Positions 1 to 10,298 of a stretch of DNA of 64,000 nt are shown here, in pieces (position 1 is the stretch's first letter; every line of letters starts with the position of its first letter). The position numbers were made by a program, and so were the translations under genes. A model generated the notes under the pieces. That model was not told the DNA's origin and made no database searches. It worked only from the letters and a program-made list of their open reading frames with translations. The stretch is from Polycladomyces abyssicola (lineage in GTDB: Bacteria > Bacillota > Bacilli > Thermoactinomycetales > JIR-001), in the NCBI RefSeq assembly GCF_018326425.1, contig NZ_AP024601.1, positions 62,001-126,000 on the forward strand. The letters are read 5' to 3'.

Positions 1-1122
1 ATCGGAATCCCGCTGGACAATTACAAGCGGTTCTGGCGTCTGGTGTTGAAAAACAGCGATTCCACCAGCGGAAACGCACAGGAGCAAATCCCGAAAATCG
101 TGTTGCTGTTGGCGTACCTGCACTCCGCTGCGCAATCGGTACCCGGGGATTGGCAGGCTGCGTTTGGACCGTTGGGATTCACCGCTGGGTTTGCGCTTTA
201 CGCATACGGGGTGCATCGTGCATTTTTCGACTGGCGTCCCGAAGAACCGGAGCAATTCACATCTACCCCGCTTCCGAAGCATCCGCCGGCTCGCCGCGTC
301 ATTCTCGTGGTGATTGACGGTTGCCGCAAGGACCGGTTGGAAGAGGCGGATACGCCGTTTTTGGACTGGCTGAAGCGGACGGGTACGGAGTACACGCGCA
401 TGGAGACCATTTATCCCGCACGGACGGTAGTCTGTTTTTCCACGATGTTTACCGGGGCGTATCCGCGTGATCACGGCATCACGAGCAACATGGTGTGGAA
501 ATTGGGCGTCCGATGCGAGAGTGTTTTTGACAAACTGCGGGAAGCGGGAAAAACGGGACGCTTGTTGGGGATCGCTCATCTGGTGGACGCTTTCGGTGAT
601 GATGTGGATACGGTAACCGCGGTGATGAAGAACGATGAAGCTGACGCGCACATCATGGCCAGAGCTCGTCAGATCATGGAGGAAAAACAGCCCGATCTTT
701 TGGCCGTACAGCTGATCGCCACTGACCAGACGGGGCACAGCCGTGGTCCGCTGTATGAGGAGTACCGGGAAAAAATTGAAGAAGCCGACCGGCATATTCA
801 GTCGTTTTACCAGTGGTTGAAAGAGAAAGGCTATCTGGAAGACGCCCTGTTTATCGTGTGCGCTGATCACGGACAATCCGACGGAATCGGCGGTCATGCC
901 CATCTGGATGAGGGGGAACGTTTTGTGCCGTTCATCCTGCACGGACCGATGGTTCGTGAAGGACACCGTGTTGATGCACTCCGCAACCTGACTTCGGTCA
1001 CGCCGACCATCTGCTATGCGTTGGGGGCTCCCTATCCTGACCGGTCGCGTGGGCCCGTTTTGATGGAAGCGTGGAAACCGGAAGCATGTGTGTCCGCATC
1101 GGCAACGGGCGATGGTTCTTGA
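1..1122 (+). CDS. Alkaline-phosphatase-superfamily phosphodiesterase (5' end outside window)
   Basis: The reading frame is open from base 1, so the true start lies upstream; 373 residues are visible. It resembles nucleotide pyrophosphatase/phosphodiesterase-type members of the alkaline phosphatase superfamily. The metal and nucleophile motifs appear in the expected order: VVIDGCR (about residue 102), YPARTVV with the likely nucleophilic Thr (about 139), TDQTGHS (about 241), CADHG (about 288) and GGHAHL (about 297). These should bind two zinc ions and hydrolyse a phosphodiester or phosphomonoester. The substrate cannot be told from sequence. A glycosyltransferase follows 97 bases later, which suggests a surface polymer or lipid context, but this is inference. 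The family is fairly certain, the exact role is not. Confidence 0.75.
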   Translation: MGIPLDNYKRFWRLVLKNSDSTSGNAQEQIPKIVLLLAYLHSAAQSVPGDWQAAFGPLGFTAGFALYAYGVHRAFFDWRPEEPEQFTSTPLPKHPPARRVILVVIDGCRKDRLEEADTPFLDWLKRTGTEYTRMETIYPARTVVCFSTMFTGAYPRDHGITSNMVWKLGVRCESVFDKLREAGKTGRLLGIAHLVDAFGDDVDTVTAVMKNDEADAHIMARARQIMEEKQPDLLAVQLIATDQTGHSRGPLYEEYREKIEEADRHIQSFYQWLKEKGYLEDALFIVCADHGQSDGIGGHAHLDEGERFVPFILHGPMVREGHRVDALRNLTSVTPTICYALGAPYPDRSRGPVLMEAWKPEACVSASATGDGS

Positions 1123-1138
1123 ACCAGATCGGTTCTAA

Positions 1139-1184
1139 GGTTTGTCTGGTCATAACGTAGGAAGTATGGATCAGTCACACCCGA
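1139..1184. repeat. Short copy of the GTGTCTGGT palindromic repeat family
   Basis: The left end TTGTCTGGTCAT and a right end ATCAGTCACACCC match the termini of longer copies elsewhere in the window with a few substitutions. Only about 20 bases separate them, so this looks like a deletion derivative. It lies between the phosphodiesterase and glycosyltransferase genes. Confidence 0.45.
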
Positions 1185-1219
1185 TGGCATCATAAATGAA
1201 ACAGGACGAAAGGAGGGAT

Positions 1220-1954
1220 ATGACGGTGCTCTTGTATGTAGTGATCCCGGCGTGGAATGAGGAAGAATCAGTGGGAACCGTGATACGGAAAGTACCCCGC
1301 CATTTTCGCCCGGATGTGGAGGTAAAGGTGCTGCTTGTTGACGACGGTTCGACGGACGGAACGGTGGAAGCTGCCAAGGGAGCGGGAGCGGACGAAGTTC
1401 TCTCGTTTCCGCAAAATCGGGGATTGGGTGCTGCTGTCCGCGAAGGATTGAAGGAAGCGTGGCGTCGGGGTGCCGACGTGGCGGTAATGATCGACGCCGA
1501 CGACGAATATCCCGCCGACGAGATCCCGCAAGTGGTGGCACCGATTCTGAACGGGGATGCCGATTATGTGATGGGTTCACGGTTCAAGGGAACGATCCGC
1601 GGGATGCGTATGCACCGGCGCTTGGGGAATTATGTATTTACCCTGTTGCAGTCGCTGTTGCTTGGTCGATGGATTTACGACGGACAGTCCGGGTTCCGGG
1701 CGTTCAGCCGGGATGTGTTGAGAGATATGGAGATCATCCATGACTACAACTATGCTCAAGTGATGACCCTTAACATTGTGCGGCAAGGTTACCGGATGAT
1801 GGAAGTTCCGATCACTTACAAGGTACGGGAAACGGGGGAATCCTTCATCAAGGGTTGGACATATCTGAGACGGGTGATTCCGGCGATTTGGCGGGAGATG
1901 CGCCGCCCCGTCAAGCAAAGGAAAGAAGGGGAACTGGGACGGGATCGGGTGTGA
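1220..1954 (+). CDS. Family 2 glycosyltransferase (dolichyl-phosphate-mannose synthase-like)
   Basis: This 244-residue protein transfers a sugar from a nucleotide donor, probably to a lipid or polymer acceptor. The GT-A fold motifs are clear: VVIPAWNEEESVG near the N-terminus, VDDGSTDGT about residue 41, and the metal-binding IDADDEYP about residue 91. GQSGFRAF (about 154) is typical of DPM1-type enzymes. No membrane segments are evident, so it is probably cytoplasmic or peripheral. The start is set by an AAAGGAGG site just before ATG 1220; GTG 1226 has better spacing and is a possible alternative, and an ATG at 1196 has no ribosome site. The acceptor is unknown. A weak hairpin (ACGGAG/CTCCGT) follows the stop. 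Confidence 0.8.
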   Translation: MTVLLYVVIPAWNEEESVGTVIRKVPRHFRPDVEVKVLLVDDGSTDGTVEAAKGAGADEVLSFPQNRGLGAAVREGLKEAWRRGADVAVMIDADDEYPADEIPQVVAPILNGDADYVMGSRFKGTIRGMRMHRRLGNYVFTLLQSLLLGRWIYDGQSGFRAFSRDVLRDMEIIHDYNYAQVMTLNIVRQGYRMMEVPITYKVRETGESFIKGWTYLRRVIPAIWREMRRPVKQRKEGELGRDRV

Positions 1955-2008
1955 CGGAGTTTGTATACCCTCCGTTTCGTCAACAATGCGGATAAGCCCT
2001 CCCATACA

Positions 2009-2037
2009 TTGAATCACCGATGGGCGGTTGATATAAT
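2009..2037 (+). promoter_or_regulatory. Sigma-A promoter of the metG T-box leader
   Basis: TTGAAT at 2009-2014 and a perfect TATAAT at 2032-2037 are separated by 17 bases, directly upstream of the T-box leader. Confidence 0.7.
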
Positions 2038-2042
2038 AGAAA

Positions 2043-4388
<2,346 letters not shown>

Positions 4389-4621
4389 CTTCAGGATGGG
4401 GTGATTGGCCCTGGACTTTTTCGGGTGACCTGTTTCCCGGTTAAGCGACTGTTGGGACGTGAACGGGAGCGAGTGAGGAAAAAGCAGTCACCCGGAAGCG
4501 AATCGGTTACCGGTGGACTCTGAGAGTATATGAAGAGCCGAGACCGGGTGGCGATCGGTTCAGTGGGAGAGATTGGTTCGCCACTTGAACCATATACCAT
4601 GATGTAGCAAACCCACTACGC
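4389..4621. other. Intergenic stretch after metG with no recognised gene
   Basis: No convincing coding frame, RNA gene or strong terminator is seen here. A 69-codon frame on the minus strand (4391-4600) lacks a ribosome site and any recognisable similarity. Confidence 0.5.
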
Positions 4622-4792
4622 AGTCGTGTCTGGTCATTTGATCGTGTTTCGCAAAAAGGGTCCATTGGCTGGCACTTTCCTCTAAGCGGAGCGTACTTTT
4701 CTGCATCGTGTGCTTCCGGTTGCTTCCTTACGGGAAGAAAGTGAAATAAGCTCCGGGAAAGCGATGCGGACGAATTTGGTCAGATACGCTCT
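4622..4792 (-). repeat. Diverged copy of the palindromic repeat family, about 170 bp
   Basis: It begins with CGTGTCTGGTCATTTG (4625-4640) and ends with GGTCAGATACGCT (4778-4790), the inverted terminal sequence. Its interior contains TCTAAGCGGAGCGTACTTT, matching the core of the copy at 32878 in the same orientation. Strand is given relative to the copies at 40402 and 51568. Confidence 0.65.
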
Positions 4793-4871
4793 AGTGGGAT
4801 GAGCACCACTCATTCATCCGATTGTATAACCTGTCGCGTAATGTCCCCCTTTCAACCTACGATGGAAATAC

Positions 4872-4902
4872 CCACGGGCCCTCCCGATGGGCGCCGTGGG
4901 CT
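4872..4902 (+). terminator. Hairpin terminator upstream of lepB
   Basis: CCCACGG and CCGTGGG pair around a GC-rich inner loop and are followed by CTTTT. Confidence 0.6.
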
Positions 4903-4988
4903 TTTAGACGTCATTTACTGTAAATATGGGTGGAAAATTGGAAGGACATCCAGTATTGTAATTACAGAGAGGGGGATAAGGGTTCAAG

Positions 4989-5504
4989 ATGAGTAGAGAA
5001 GCGCGCAACGCCGGTGACTGGTGGAAGGCCGCCGTGACTGCTTTGTTGCTGGCGATCGTGATCCGGTTGTTTTTCTTTCAGCCTTACGAGGTACAAGGAA
5101 TGTCCATGTATCCCACATTTCATGGCCGGGAACTGTTGATCGTCAACAAGTGGATTTACAGTATCACCAAGCCGTCATACGGAGATATCGTGATTTTTCA
5201 TACAGAAGAAAAAAGGGATTTCATCAAACGAGTCATCGGCTTGCCGGGAGACGTCATCGCGATCCGCAACGGACATGTATACCGGAATGGACGACAACTC
5301 AAGGAACCCTATATCGTCGAACCGACCGATTCGGATCTGGAGCCGACGACTGTGCCCCCCGGTCACCTCTTTGTAATGGGGGACAACCGCAATCAAAGCA
5401 AGGACAGCCGGGAGCTCGGAGCGATCGACATGAATGACGTCGTTGGTCGTGCGGAGGTCATTGTCTTTCCCTTCCGACGCTTCGCTTTGCTGTCCGTTCA
5501 TTGA
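4989..5504 (+). CDS. lepB: Signal peptidase I
   Basis: This membrane-bound type I signal peptidase removes signal peptides from exported proteins on the outer face of the cytoplasmic membrane. One N-terminal transmembrane helix (about residues 14-30) precedes the catalytic box GMSMYPT with Ser39. The second catalytic residue is Lys80 in FIKRVIGLPGD, forming the Ser-Lys dyad of the S26 family. The later box GDNRNQSKDSRELG is also present. At 171 residues it matches the short Bacillus Sip type. It lies between metG and the TatD gene, where Bacillus has no signal peptidase, so it is a local insertion. Candidate substrates nearby include namZ, the glycerophosphodiesterase and ggt products. Confidence 0.95.
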   Translation: MSREARNAGDWWKAAVTALLLAIVIRLFFFQPYEVQGMSMYPTFHGRELLIVNKWIYSITKPSYGDIVIFHTEEKRDFIKRVIGLPGDVIAIRNGHVYRNGRQLKEPYIVEPTDSDLEPTTVPPGHLFVMGDNRNQSKDSRELGAIDMNDVVGRAEVIVFPFRRFALLSVH

Positions 5505-5549
5505 AACCCCGAAAAAACAGCCAAGGATCGGATCAGGAGGCATATTATC

Positions 5550-6323
5550 ATGTTGTTTGACAGCCATGCCCACTTGAATGACGCTCAATTTGATAATGAC
5601 AGGGAAGAAGTGATTCGTCGCGCACGGGAAGAATACGGTGTCTCCCGCGTGGTGAATATCGGCTACAACCGTGAGACGATTCGCACCGCGTTGGCGTTGG
5701 CCGAGCGGTATGATTTCATCTATGCCGCCATCGGATGGCACCCCCATGATGCAAAGGAGATGACCGACGACGATCTGACCTGGATCGAATCACTGACAGA
5801 GCATCCCAAAGTGGTGGCGCTCGGCGAGATGGGCTTGGACTATTACTGGGATAATTCGCCCCGCGATATTCAGCAGGAGGTATTTCGCCGACAAATCCGG
5901 CTGGCGCGGAAGGTTGGATTGCCGATCATTATTCATGATCGGGATGCTCATGAAGACGTCCTTCATATTTTGCGCGAAGAAAAAGCGGAGGAAGTCGGCG
6001 GCGTCATGCATTGTTTCAGTGGTGATTGGGCATTTGCGCAGCACTGTCTGGACCTGAATTTTTACATCGGTCTGGGCGGACCGGTCACGTTTAAGAATGC
6101 CAAGCTGCCCAAGGAAATAGCCCAAAAAGTGCCCATCGACCGTTTGTTGATCGAAACGGACTGCCCGTATTTGGCTCCCCATCCCCATAGGGGAAAACGG
6201 AACGAAACGGGCTATGTGCGGTTGGTGGCGCAGACCATCGCGGAGCTGAGGGGCATGACGCTGGAGGCATTGGCGGAACAAACGACTGCCAATGCATGCC
6301 GGTTGTTCGGTATTGAAGCATAA
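5550..6323 (+). CDS. yabD: TatD-family metal-dependent hydrolase / DNase
   Basis: This 257-residue TIM-barrel hydrolase belongs to the amidohydrolase-like TatD family, whose members act as 3'-5' exonucleases or DNases with divalent metals. The metal ligands appear as DSHAHL (His6, His8), GEMGLDYYW (about 97), a conserved HDRDAHED (about 130), MHCFSG (about 153) and ETDCPYLAP (about 205). A TCAGGAGG ribosome site sits ahead of ATG 5550. Position between metG and rnmV matches yabD of B. subtilis. The following yabE (cell-wall resuscitation-factor-like) gene of Bacillus is absent. Biological substrate is not settled for the family. Confidence 0.93.
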   Translation: MLFDSHAHLNDAQFDNDREEVIRRAREEYGVSRVVNIGYNRETIRTALALAERYDFIYAAIGWHPHDAKEMTDDDLTWIESLTEHPKVVALGEMGLDYYWDNSPRDIQQEVFRRQIRLARKVGLPIIIHDRDAHEDVLHILREEKAEEVGGVMHCFSGDWAFAQHCLDLNFYIGLGGPVTFKNAKLPKEIAQKVPIDRLLIETDCPYLAPHPHRGKRNETGYVRLVAQTIAELRGMTLEALAEQTTANACRLFGIEA

Positions 6324-6379
6324 GAGATAAGTCGGACGGTCCACACTAAGAAAACCACAAAGGGGTCTCTGATGCTATG

Positions 6380-6412
6380 ATGTGTCTGGACAGTATTCGC
6401 CAGACACGCCCC
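6380..6412. repeat. Minimal copy of the palindromic repeat family
   Basis: GTGTCTGG and CCAGACAC form a perfect eight-base inverted repeat around ACAGTATTCG. That inner sequence equals the right-end flank of the copy ending at 33034, so this is a terminal remnant, between the TatD gene and rnmV. Confidence 0.6.
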
Positions 6413-6460
6413 AGTATCCCGCGGACCATCAGGCTGTTATAGGAAAGAAGGTTACGTTGG

Positions 6461-7054
6461 GTGTTTACAGGCAAGTTGAAAGAGATCATCGTAGTGGAAG
6501 GCAAAAACGACACCGCGGCCGTGCGACGCGCCGTTTCGGCGGACACGCTGGAAACGGGCGGCGATGCAGTGGATGAAACAGTGTTGGCGGCGATTAAACA
6601 GGCCCAAGCAAGGCGCGGTGTGATCATCATGACCGACCCGGATGGTGCGGGCGAACGCATCCGCCGAATCATCTCGCAAAGGGTGGAGGGTTGCAAGCAC
6701 GCATTCCTGACACGGGAGGAAGCCACCGGCAAAGACGGCATCGGAGTGGAGCACGCCTCCCCGGAAGCGATCCGGCGAGCACTGTCCGAGGTTCGAAGCG
6801 GAACGGAATCTGAAGGTAACGATGAGGTGACGTGGGGAGAATACCTGGACGCGGGATTGGCAGGAGGGGTCCGCGCGCGTCGCCTCAGGGAATCGATGGG
6901 TCGACATTTGGGGATTGGCTATGCCAATGCCCGGCAATTTTTCCGCCGCATCCAAATGTTTCGCATCACCCGATCGGAGTTTCGGGAAGCGTTGATCCAA
7001 GCGGAGAAGGAGGAACAAGGTGGAACGACAACCCATCACCACCCAAACCCGTAA
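6461..7054 (+). CDS. rnmV: Ribonuclease M5
   Basis: RNase M5 performs the final maturation of 5S rRNA in low-GC Gram-positive bacteria by cutting both strands of the precursor on the ribosome. The protein is a Toprim-domain nuclease. IIVVEGKND has the catalytic Glu13, and MTDPDGAGER has the acidic pair Asp59 and Asp61. The 197 residues are close to the family norm. The start is GTG 6461, with AGGAAAGAAGG upstream at somewhat long spacing. The 3' end overlaps rsmA by 35 bases, implying translational coupling, as in Bacillus. Confidence 0.95.
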   Translation: MFTGKLKEIIVVEGKNDTAAVRRAVSADTLETGGDAVDETVLAAIKQAQARRGVIIMTDPDGAGERIRRIISQRVEGCKHAFLTREEATGKDGIGVEHASPEAIRRALSEVRSGTESEGNDEVTWGEYLDAGLAGGVRARRLRESMGRHLGIGYANARQFFRRIQMFRITRSEFREALIQAEKEEQGGTTTHHHPNP

Positions 7055-7916
7055 ATTATTGTCACGGCATCAAATCGCATTAAAAAAGAGCTTGGGGCAA
7101 AACTTTTTAACAGATGCCCATGTTATTGGGAAAATCATTCGTTCGGCGGAACTGGACAGAGAAACCGGCGTCATCGAAATCGGGCCGGGGATCGGTGCGT
7201 TGACCGAGCAGCTGGCCGAATACGCCGGCGGAGTGGTGGCTGTGGAACTGGATGACCGATTGGTACCGATTCTTCGTGAACAATTTCAAGGGCAAAGCCG
7301 GGTGTCCATCATTCACGGTGACGCCATGAAGGTGGATTTTCGCCGGTTAATCGGGGAGCATTTAAACGGGTTAACCAAATACGCCGTGGTGGCCAATTTG
7401 CCATATTATATTACATCCCCGATTCTGATGCGTTTATTGGAAGAGCGTTTGCCGCTCACCCACATTGTGGTCATGATCCAGAAAGAAGTGGCCGAGCGGT
7501 TACGTGCCAAACCGGGAACCAAGGATTACGGTTCTCTGACGGTCGCGGTTCAATACTTCGCGGAAGTCTCCTGGGTGGCAACCGTGCCGAGGCATGTGTT
7601 TGTGCCGCGTCCCAATGTCGATTCCGCCGTTGTTCGTCTTTCCGTTCGACCGAAACCCGCCGTGCACGTACGTGACGAAAGGCTGTTTTTCCGTGTGGTA
7701 CGGGCGGCGTTCAATCAACGGAGAAAGACACTGTCCAATGCCCTTTCGACGTTGTTGTTGAATGGGAAAAACAAGGAAACACTCAATCGATGGTTGGAGG
7801 AAGTGGGGATTGACCCGCGTCGCAGGGGGGAAACCTTGAGTTTGGAGGAATTCGCTCGTTTGGCGGATGGTCTGGCTGATCATTTGGGAACCAAGCCGAA
7901 TGGATCAGGTTGTTGA
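7020..7916 (+). CDS. rsmA: 16S rRNA dimethyladenosine transferase
   Basis: RsmA (KsgA) dimethylates two adjacent adenines near the 3' end of 16S rRNA during 30S assembly, using S-adenosylmethionine. The sequence shows KKSLGQNFL near the N-terminus, the SAM-binding IEIGPGIGALT (about 48-58) and catalytic motif NLPYYITSP (about 125-133), followed by the C-terminal helical domain. The start is GTG 7020 after GGAGAAGGAGG, inside the end of rnmV. Pairing of a 5S processing enzyme with a 16S methylase is the normal order in Bacillales. Length of 298 is typical. Confidence 0.97.
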   Translation: MERQPITTQTRKLLSRHQIALKKSLGQNFLTDAHVIGKIIRSAELDRETGVIEIGPGIGALTEQLAEYAGGVVAVELDDRLVPILREQFQGQSRVSIIHGDAMKVDFRRLIGEHLNGLTKYAVVANLPYYITSPILMRLLEERLPLTHIVVMIQKEVAERLRAKPGTKDYGSLTVAVQYFAEVSWVATVPRHVFVPRPNVDSAVVRLSVRPKPAVHVRDERLFFRVVRAAFNQRRKTLSNALSTLLLNGKNKETLNRWLEEVGIDPRRRGETLSLEEFARLADGLADHLGTKPNGSGC

Positions 7917-8000
7917 CAAATATCGTGAAGGCTTTCGCGTACTTTGTCAGCAGTTTCATTGACCCGGGCGCAAGCTCGGCAGTACATGGAGGAAAGGCCA

Positions 8001-8474
8001 TTGAATTTCTACCATCCTCGAAAAGGGCGGTTTACCATCGAAGAAGTTATTGCCGATATGCGCCAATACATGGAAGCGGATCGCTCTGCCCGATACAAAG
8101 TTGTCATCGGAACCGATTCACAGACCAACCAACAGGAAACCTTGTTTGTCACGGCCATCATCGTCCAACGTGTCGGCAAGGGAGCCTTGTTTTACTATGC
8201 ACGCAAGCGCTCCCACCCGATATTTGATTTGCGGTATCGGATCTACAAGGAGACGGAGTACAGTTTGGACTGCATGGAGCAGCTGAAACAACACGGTTTG
8301 TTGGAAGTGTCGACTGACATCCCGGTGGAGATCCACTTGGATGTGGGGAAACATGGGGAGACGCGGACGCTGATTCAGGAGGTCGTGGGCTGGGTGACGT
8401 CCGTCGGTTACACAGCGAAGATCAAACCGGATGCGTTTGCGGCCAGTGCGGTGGCGGACCGATTTACCAAATAA
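8001..8474 (+). CDS. YkuK-type ribonuclease H-like protein (DUF458)
   Basis: A 157-residue protein of the YkuK/DUF458 family, predicted to have a ribonuclease H-like fold. VVIGTDSQT gives the expected acidic strand (DS), and the C-terminal KPDAFAASAVADRF is well conserved in the family. No activity is firmly established. TTG 8001 is chosen because GGAGG at 7988-7992 sits eight bases upstream and the protein then begins NFYHPRKG, the usual family N-terminus; the frame stays open to 7944. In B. subtilis this position carries yabG, a spore coat protease; none is seen here. Confidence 0.8.
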   Translation: MNFYHPRKGRFTIEEVIADMRQYMEADRSARYKVVIGTDSQTNQQETLFVTAIIVQRVGKGALFYYARKRSHPIFDLRYRIYKETEYSLDCMEQLKQHGLLEVSTDIPVEIHLDVGKHGETRTLIQEVVGWVTSVGYTAKIKPDAFAASAVADRFTK

Positions 8475-8530
8475 TCCATTGGGTATAAATGGTTTTTTTC
8501 CAGTTTTGAAAAAAAGTTTCGCAAAAGGCG

Positions 8531-8560
8531 TTGACAAAATCTTTGTCCCACTGCTATAAT
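8531..8560 (+). promoter_or_regulatory. Upstream sigma-A promoter of veg
   Basis: Perfect TTGACA (8531-8536) and TATAAT (8555-8560) are separated by 18 bases. A second consensus promoter follows 35 bases later, giving a tandem arrangement. Confidence 0.7.
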
Positions 8561-8571
8561 CGTGTGTTCGT

Positions 8572-8614
8572 TTGACAAATGAGGCCTCACTTGCTATAAT
8601 AAAGTCAAGTGAGG
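8572..8614 (+). promoter_or_regulatory. Proximal veg promoter with a perfect inverted repeat around the -10
   Basis: TTGACA (8572-8577) and TATAAT (8595-8600) have the ideal 17-base spacing. CCTCACTTG (8585-8593) and CAAGTGAGG (8606-8614) form a perfect nine-base inverted repeat bracketing the -10 box, and the right arm contains the GAGG ribosome binding core of veg. The arrangement could be a repressor operator, or the right arm may serve only as ribosome site. Confidence 0.75.
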
Positions 8615-8624
8615 TGGTCGTCTC

Positions 8625-8900
8625 GTGGGCAAAAACGCGCTGACTGAAATCAAACAAACGCTGGATGGTTACATCGGACACCGGATTCGCCTCAAAGCGA
8701 ACAGTGGCCGCCGCAAAACCATCGAGCGTACCGGCGTGTTGGAGGAAACGTATCCCTCCGTTTTTATTGTGAAGTTGGACGAAGACCAACACGCTTTCAA
8801 ACGCGTTTCGTACAGTTACGCGGACATCTTGACAGAGTCGGTGGAGCTGACCGTCTATGAAGACGATCAGCAAGTACGTGTCAAATACGTTAAAAACTAA
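8625..8900 (+). CDS. veg: Veg protein
   Basis: Veg is a small conserved protein of Bacillota, strongly transcribed in vegetative cells and linked in B. subtilis to biofilm matrix expression through the SinR pathway. The 91 residues form a single compact domain beginning [17 protein letters not shown] and containing [16 protein letters not shown], a highly conserved family stretch. The start is GTG 8625, ten bases after GAGG. Two consensus promoters precede it and a strong terminator follows, so it is a single-gene transcript, as expected for a very abundant message. Its molecular activity is unknown. Confidence 0.93.
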   Translation: MGKNALTEIKQTLDGYIGHRIRLKANSGRRKTIERTGVLEETYPSVFIVKLDEDQHAFKRVSYSYADILTESVELTVYEDDQQVRVKYVKN

Positions 8901-8932
8901 TAGAACACGGTGACGTGTTCTATTTTATTTTT
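8898..8932 (+). terminator. veg terminator
   Basis: AATAGAACAC and GTGTTCTATT pair around GGTGAC and lead into a T-rich run. Confidence 0.85.
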
Positions 8933-8937
8933 TCCTC

Positions 8938-8967
8938 GCAAAAAATCAAGACCAAATGCAGATACTA
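8938..8967 (+). promoter_or_regulatory. Candidate sigma-G promoter of sspF
   Basis: GCAAA (8938-8942) and GATACTA (8961-8967) are separated by exactly 18 bases and match 10 of 12 positions of the B. subtilis sigma-G consensus GHATR-N18-CATNHTA. Forespore expression is expected for this gene. Confidence 0.45.
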
Positions 8968-9005
8968 AGCGAAGTCCGCGGCCAATGATCAAAGGGGGTA
9001 TCTGC

Positions 9006-9179
9006 ATGGCACGCAGAGGTAACGTCATGTCGGAGGCCTTGAAGGTCGAAATCGCGAAGGAACTGGGCTTTTATGACGTGGTCCAGAAGGAAGGTTGGGG
9101 CGGGATCAAAGCTCGTGACGCAGGTAACATGGTGAAACGGGCGATTGAGATCGCGGAAGCGAGCTTGACCAAAAAATAG
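9006..9179 (+). CDS. sspF: Alpha/beta-type small acid-soluble spore protein
   Basis: SspF-type small acid-soluble proteins coat forespore DNA and protect it from damage. The 57 residues start [13 protein letters not shown] and contain [23 protein letters not shown] and [10 protein letters not shown], the DNA-binding signature of the alpha/beta class. VEIAKELG resembles the site cut by the germination protease GPR. ATG 9006 follows AAAGGGGG. It sits between veg and ispE exactly as sspF does in B. subtilis, and is bounded by terminators on both sides. Confidence 0.95.
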   Translation: MARRGNVMSEALKVEIAKELGFYDVVQKEGWGGIKARDAGNMVKRAIEIAEASLTKK

Positions 9180-9188
9180 CCGCGGATC

Positions 9189-9214
9189 GGGTTGGGGTAT
9201 CCCCCCAACCTTTT
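9189..9214 (+). terminator. sspF terminator
   Basis: GGTTGGGG and CCCCAACC form the stem, followed directly by TTTTT. Confidence 0.9.
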
Positions 9215-9361
9215 TCATCTCATATGGGATTTTCCCGCACTGGTACCTACATTTTCTCGAAACGTGATACAATAAGAACACTTGCGGAGAATGCGGGCGT
9301 GAGCGAGTGACACTATCGGGACGGCGGATCCAAAGTGGCGGCAAGAGGGGAGGCAGGGTAG

Positions 9362-10255
9362 ATGGAAGTGTCGGAAAAGGCACCGGCGAAAATCAATTTG
9401 ACTTTGGACGCCTTACATAAGCGTGAAGATGGATATCATGAATTGGAAATGGTCATGACCACGATCGATCTGTCCGATCGGATTGAGTTGGCGGACATCG
9501 ATGGTGATGACATCGTGCTGGAGAATACCTCCGGCCTCATTCCGCAGGACGAACGCAATTTGGCTTATCGGGCGGCCGATTTGCTCCGTCAACGAATGGG
9601 CATCACCCGCGGCGTCAAAATCACGATTCACAAACGGATTCCTGTAGCCGCAGGACTAGCAGGCGGCAGTAGCGATGCGGCCGCCACATTACGCGGTCTC
9701 AACCGGTTGTGGCAGTTGGGATTATCGCTGGAGGAACTGGCCGAGCTGGGAGCGGAGATCGGATCGGATGTCCCGTTTTGTGTTTGGTCCGGAACGGCGT
9801 TGGCCAAAGGCCGGGGGGAAATCCTGACGCCTGTGGCACCGCCGCCACCTTGCTGGGTCGTGTTGGCCAAGCCCCAGCATGGCGTTTCTACGGCCGAAGT
9901 GTTTCAAGCTCTGCGTGTGGATCGAATTGAGCGTAGGCCGAATACAGAGGCGATGATTCAGGCACTGGAGCAGGGAGATTATCGCGGCATCTGCCGGCAT
10001 TTGGGCAATGTGTTGGAAGAAGTGACGATGCAGATGTATCCTGAAGTAAAGCGACTCAAAGAGAAGATGCAGCAATTCGGTGCCGACGGTGTGTTGATGT
10101 CGGGAAGCGGTCCCACCGTGTTCGGACTGGTTGACCGCGAATCACGGGCGCGTCGCATTGTCAACGGTTTGCGGGGATTTTGCCGTCAAGTATATGCTGT
10201 CCGTATGTTGGGATCAAACCAACCTCTATTACTTGATAAAAGCCGAACAATATGA
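9362..10255 (+). CDS. ispE: 4-diphosphocytidyl-2-C-methyl-D-erythritol kinase
   Basis: IspE phosphorylates CDP-methylerythritol in the MEP pathway to isoprenoid precursors. It is a GHMP kinase of 297 residues: [11 protein letters not shown] near the N-terminus carries the catalytic lysine, [15 protein letters not shown] (about 93-107) is the ATP-binding GHMP loop, and [10 protein letters not shown] near residue 246 is the third family motif. ATG 9362 follows GGGGAGGCAGGG. Its final codons overlap the purR promoter: the TGA at 10253-10255 lies just before the purR -10 box. Confidence 0.97.
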   Translation: MEVSEKAPAKINLTLDALHKREDGYHELEMVMTTIDLSDRIELADIDGDDIVLENTSGLIPQDERNLAYRAADLLRQRMGITRGVKITIHKRIPVAAGLAGGSSDAAATLRGLNRLWQLGLSLEELAELGAEIGSDVPFCVWSGTALAKGRGEILTPVAPPPPCWVVLAKPQHGVSTAEVFQALRVDRIERRPNTEAMIQALEQGDYRGICRHLGNVLEEVTMQMYPEVKRLKEKMQQFGADGVLMSGSGPTVFGLVDRESRARRIVNGLRGFCRQVYAVRMLGSNQPLLLDKSRTI

Positions 10256-10283
10256 TATATTCCATAAGGATACATTCGGTTTT
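10233..10283 (+). promoter_or_regulatory. purR promoter with two inverted PurBox-like sites
   Basis: TTGATA (10233-10238) and TATATT (10256-10261) are 17 bases apart. AAAGCCGAACAAT at 10239-10251, exactly in the spacer, matches 12 of 13 positions of the B. subtilis PurBox AWWWCCGAACWWT. A weaker inverted copy with TTCGGTTTT lies at 10271-10283. The 19-base gap between them is slightly longer than the 16-17 usual in Bacillus. This suggests autoregulation of purR. Confidence 0.6.
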
Positions 10284-10298
10284 CATGGGGGTTAGGGA

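Noticed and set aside
4391-4600. 69-codon minus-strand frame in the metG-lepB gap
   Set aside because: No ribosome site, no hydrophobic or domain pattern, no conserved context.
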